DNA of 23,082 bases. Origin: Bacillota bacterium (lineage in GTDB: Bacteria > Bacillota > Clostridia > Peptostreptococcales > Anaerovoracaceae). Both the position numbers and the translations under genes were made by a program. Shown in pieces: positions 22,401 through 23,082 of this stretch. A model generated the notes under the pieces. The model was not told the origin of the DNA. It ran no database searches and saw only the letters and a program-made list of their open reading frames with translations. Positions within the stretch are counted from its first letter, which is position 1. Each line of letters begins with the position of its first letter. The DNA lies in assembly GCA_016281165.1 (NCBI GenBank), contig JAEEIC010000153.1:1-23082 (forward strand), in the 5' to 3' direction.

Positions 22401-23082
22401 TGAAGCTTTTATTCGAAAAGAGCGTCGAAGGACGCAAGAGCCAGCTGCTGGAAAAGTGCGACGTTGAATGCTTCGAGCTTCCCGCCAGGTTCAAGAGAGC
22501 CGAAAAGGCCGCTCTTCCCCAGCTCTCCGAGATCGATGTCGACCGTCACTACAGCGAGCTCAACACCAGGGTACACGGCGTCAACACCGGATTCTACCCC
22601 CTGGGCTCCTGCACCATGAAGTACAACCCCAGGGTCAACGAAGAGATCGCTGCCCTGCCCGGCTTCACCCAGGTACACCCCCTGGCTCCCGCTTACGCCA
22701 CCGAAGGCTGCAGGGAAGTCATCGATACCGCCAAAAAGTATCTCTGCGAGATCTCCGGCATGGACGACATGACCTTCCAGCCCGCGGCAGGCGCTCACGG
22801 CGAGTTCACCGGCGACATGCTGATCAAGCAGTACCACATGTCCAGAGGCGATGACAAGAGAAAGAAGATCATCGTTCCCGACTCCGCCCACGGCACCAAC
22901 CCCGCCACCGCGGCGATGTGCGGATACGAGATCGTCAATATCGCTTCCGATCCTTTCGGCTGCGTCGATCTTGAAGCCCTCAAGGCCGCTCTCGGCGACG
23001 ATACCGCCGGCCTGATGCTGACCAACCCCAACACCGTCGGCATCTTTGACGAGAACATTCTGGAGATCACCCGCCTGGTCCA
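22400..23082 (+). CDS. gcvPB: Glycine dehydrogenase (decarboxylating) subunit 2, 3' end beyond window
   Basis: The first 227 codons of the PLP-carrying P-protein subunit are present; the family is about 480 residues long. Recognisable segments are LPQLSEIDVDRHYSELNTRV, NTGFYPLGSCTMKYNPRVNE (about 62-81), VHPLAPAYATEGC, TFQPAAGAHGEF, DSAHGTNPATAAMCGYE and MLTNPNTVGIFD (near residue 215). The lysine that binds PLP lies downstream of the window. The ATG at 22400 overlaps the gcvPA stop by one base, with AAAGGAGG upstream in the gcvPA end. With gcvPA it forms the P protein of the glycine cleavage complex in the cytoplasm. Confidence 0.97.
   Translation, partial: MKLLFEKSVEGRKSQLLEKCDVECFELPARFKRAEKAALPQLSEIDVDRHYSELNTRVHGVNTGFYPLGSCTMKYNPRVNEEIAALPGFTQVHPLAPAYATEGCREVIDTAKKYLCEISGMDDMTFQPAAGAHGEFTGDMLIKQYHMSRGDDKRKKIIVPDSAHGTNPATAAMCGYEIVNIASDPFGCVDLEALKAALGDDTAGLMLTNPNTVGIFDENILEITRLV

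Noticed and set aside
1..23082. Insertion sequences, integrases, attachment sites, CRISPR arrays, tRNA or rRNA genes
   Set aside because: No transposase or integrase motifs, regularly spaced direct repeats, or tRNA-like cloverleaf with a T-loop consensus were seen on reading both strands by eye.

Overview
This window looks like chromosomal DNA from a GC-rich anaerobic bacterium, most likely a Clostridia-type Bacillota; Synergistota is a possible alternative. The reasons are Gram-positive-style signals (strong AAGGAG ribosome sites, rho-independent terminators, sigma-A-like promoters), heavy use of AGG/AGA arginine codons despite high GC, a glycine decarboxylase split into two subunits, a tandem glycine riboswitch, and paired AbgB-like amidohydrolases. 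The lineage call is inference. I see no mobile element, CRISPR array, tRNA or rRNA.

Left part (1-8141, minus strand): a class I/II aminotransferase cut by the window edge and two tandem M20 amidohydrolases form one operon. A TetR regulator lies upstream with its own terminator and a palindrome over its promoter. Next comes a three-gene unit of class V PLP enzyme, RidA and a degenerate cyclophilin. A membrane transporter of the nucleoside-recognition (GATE) type follows, divergent from a LysR regulator, with two perfect inverted repeats between them. The emphasis is amino-acid and amide catabolism with PLP chemistry and its damage control.

Middle (9152-12651): a minus-strand pair encodes a cysteine-tailed protein of unknown function and a FliB-type Cys-cluster protein. 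Divergent from it, two adjacent plus-strand genes encode the DUF4392 and DUF1445 proteins, which correspond to the two halves of animal D-glutamate cyclase (DGLUCY).

TIR locus (12715-18143, plus strand): two translationally coupled genes encode membrane-anchored TIR proteins with large propeller-like C-terminal regions. The second keeps the TIR WCxxE active-site motif. The first has lost the BB-loop region and carries Arg where the catalytic Glu should be. A terminator follows. This looks like an active/inactive TIR pair facing a sensor or signalling role, and it is the best candidate for an undescribed system here.

Right part (18220-23082): mntP (manganese efflux, minus strand) sits divergent from the glycine cleavage operon gcvT-gcvH-gcvPA-gcvPB. 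The operon is preceded by a tandem glycine riboswitch and a terminator, and gcvPB runs off the window.
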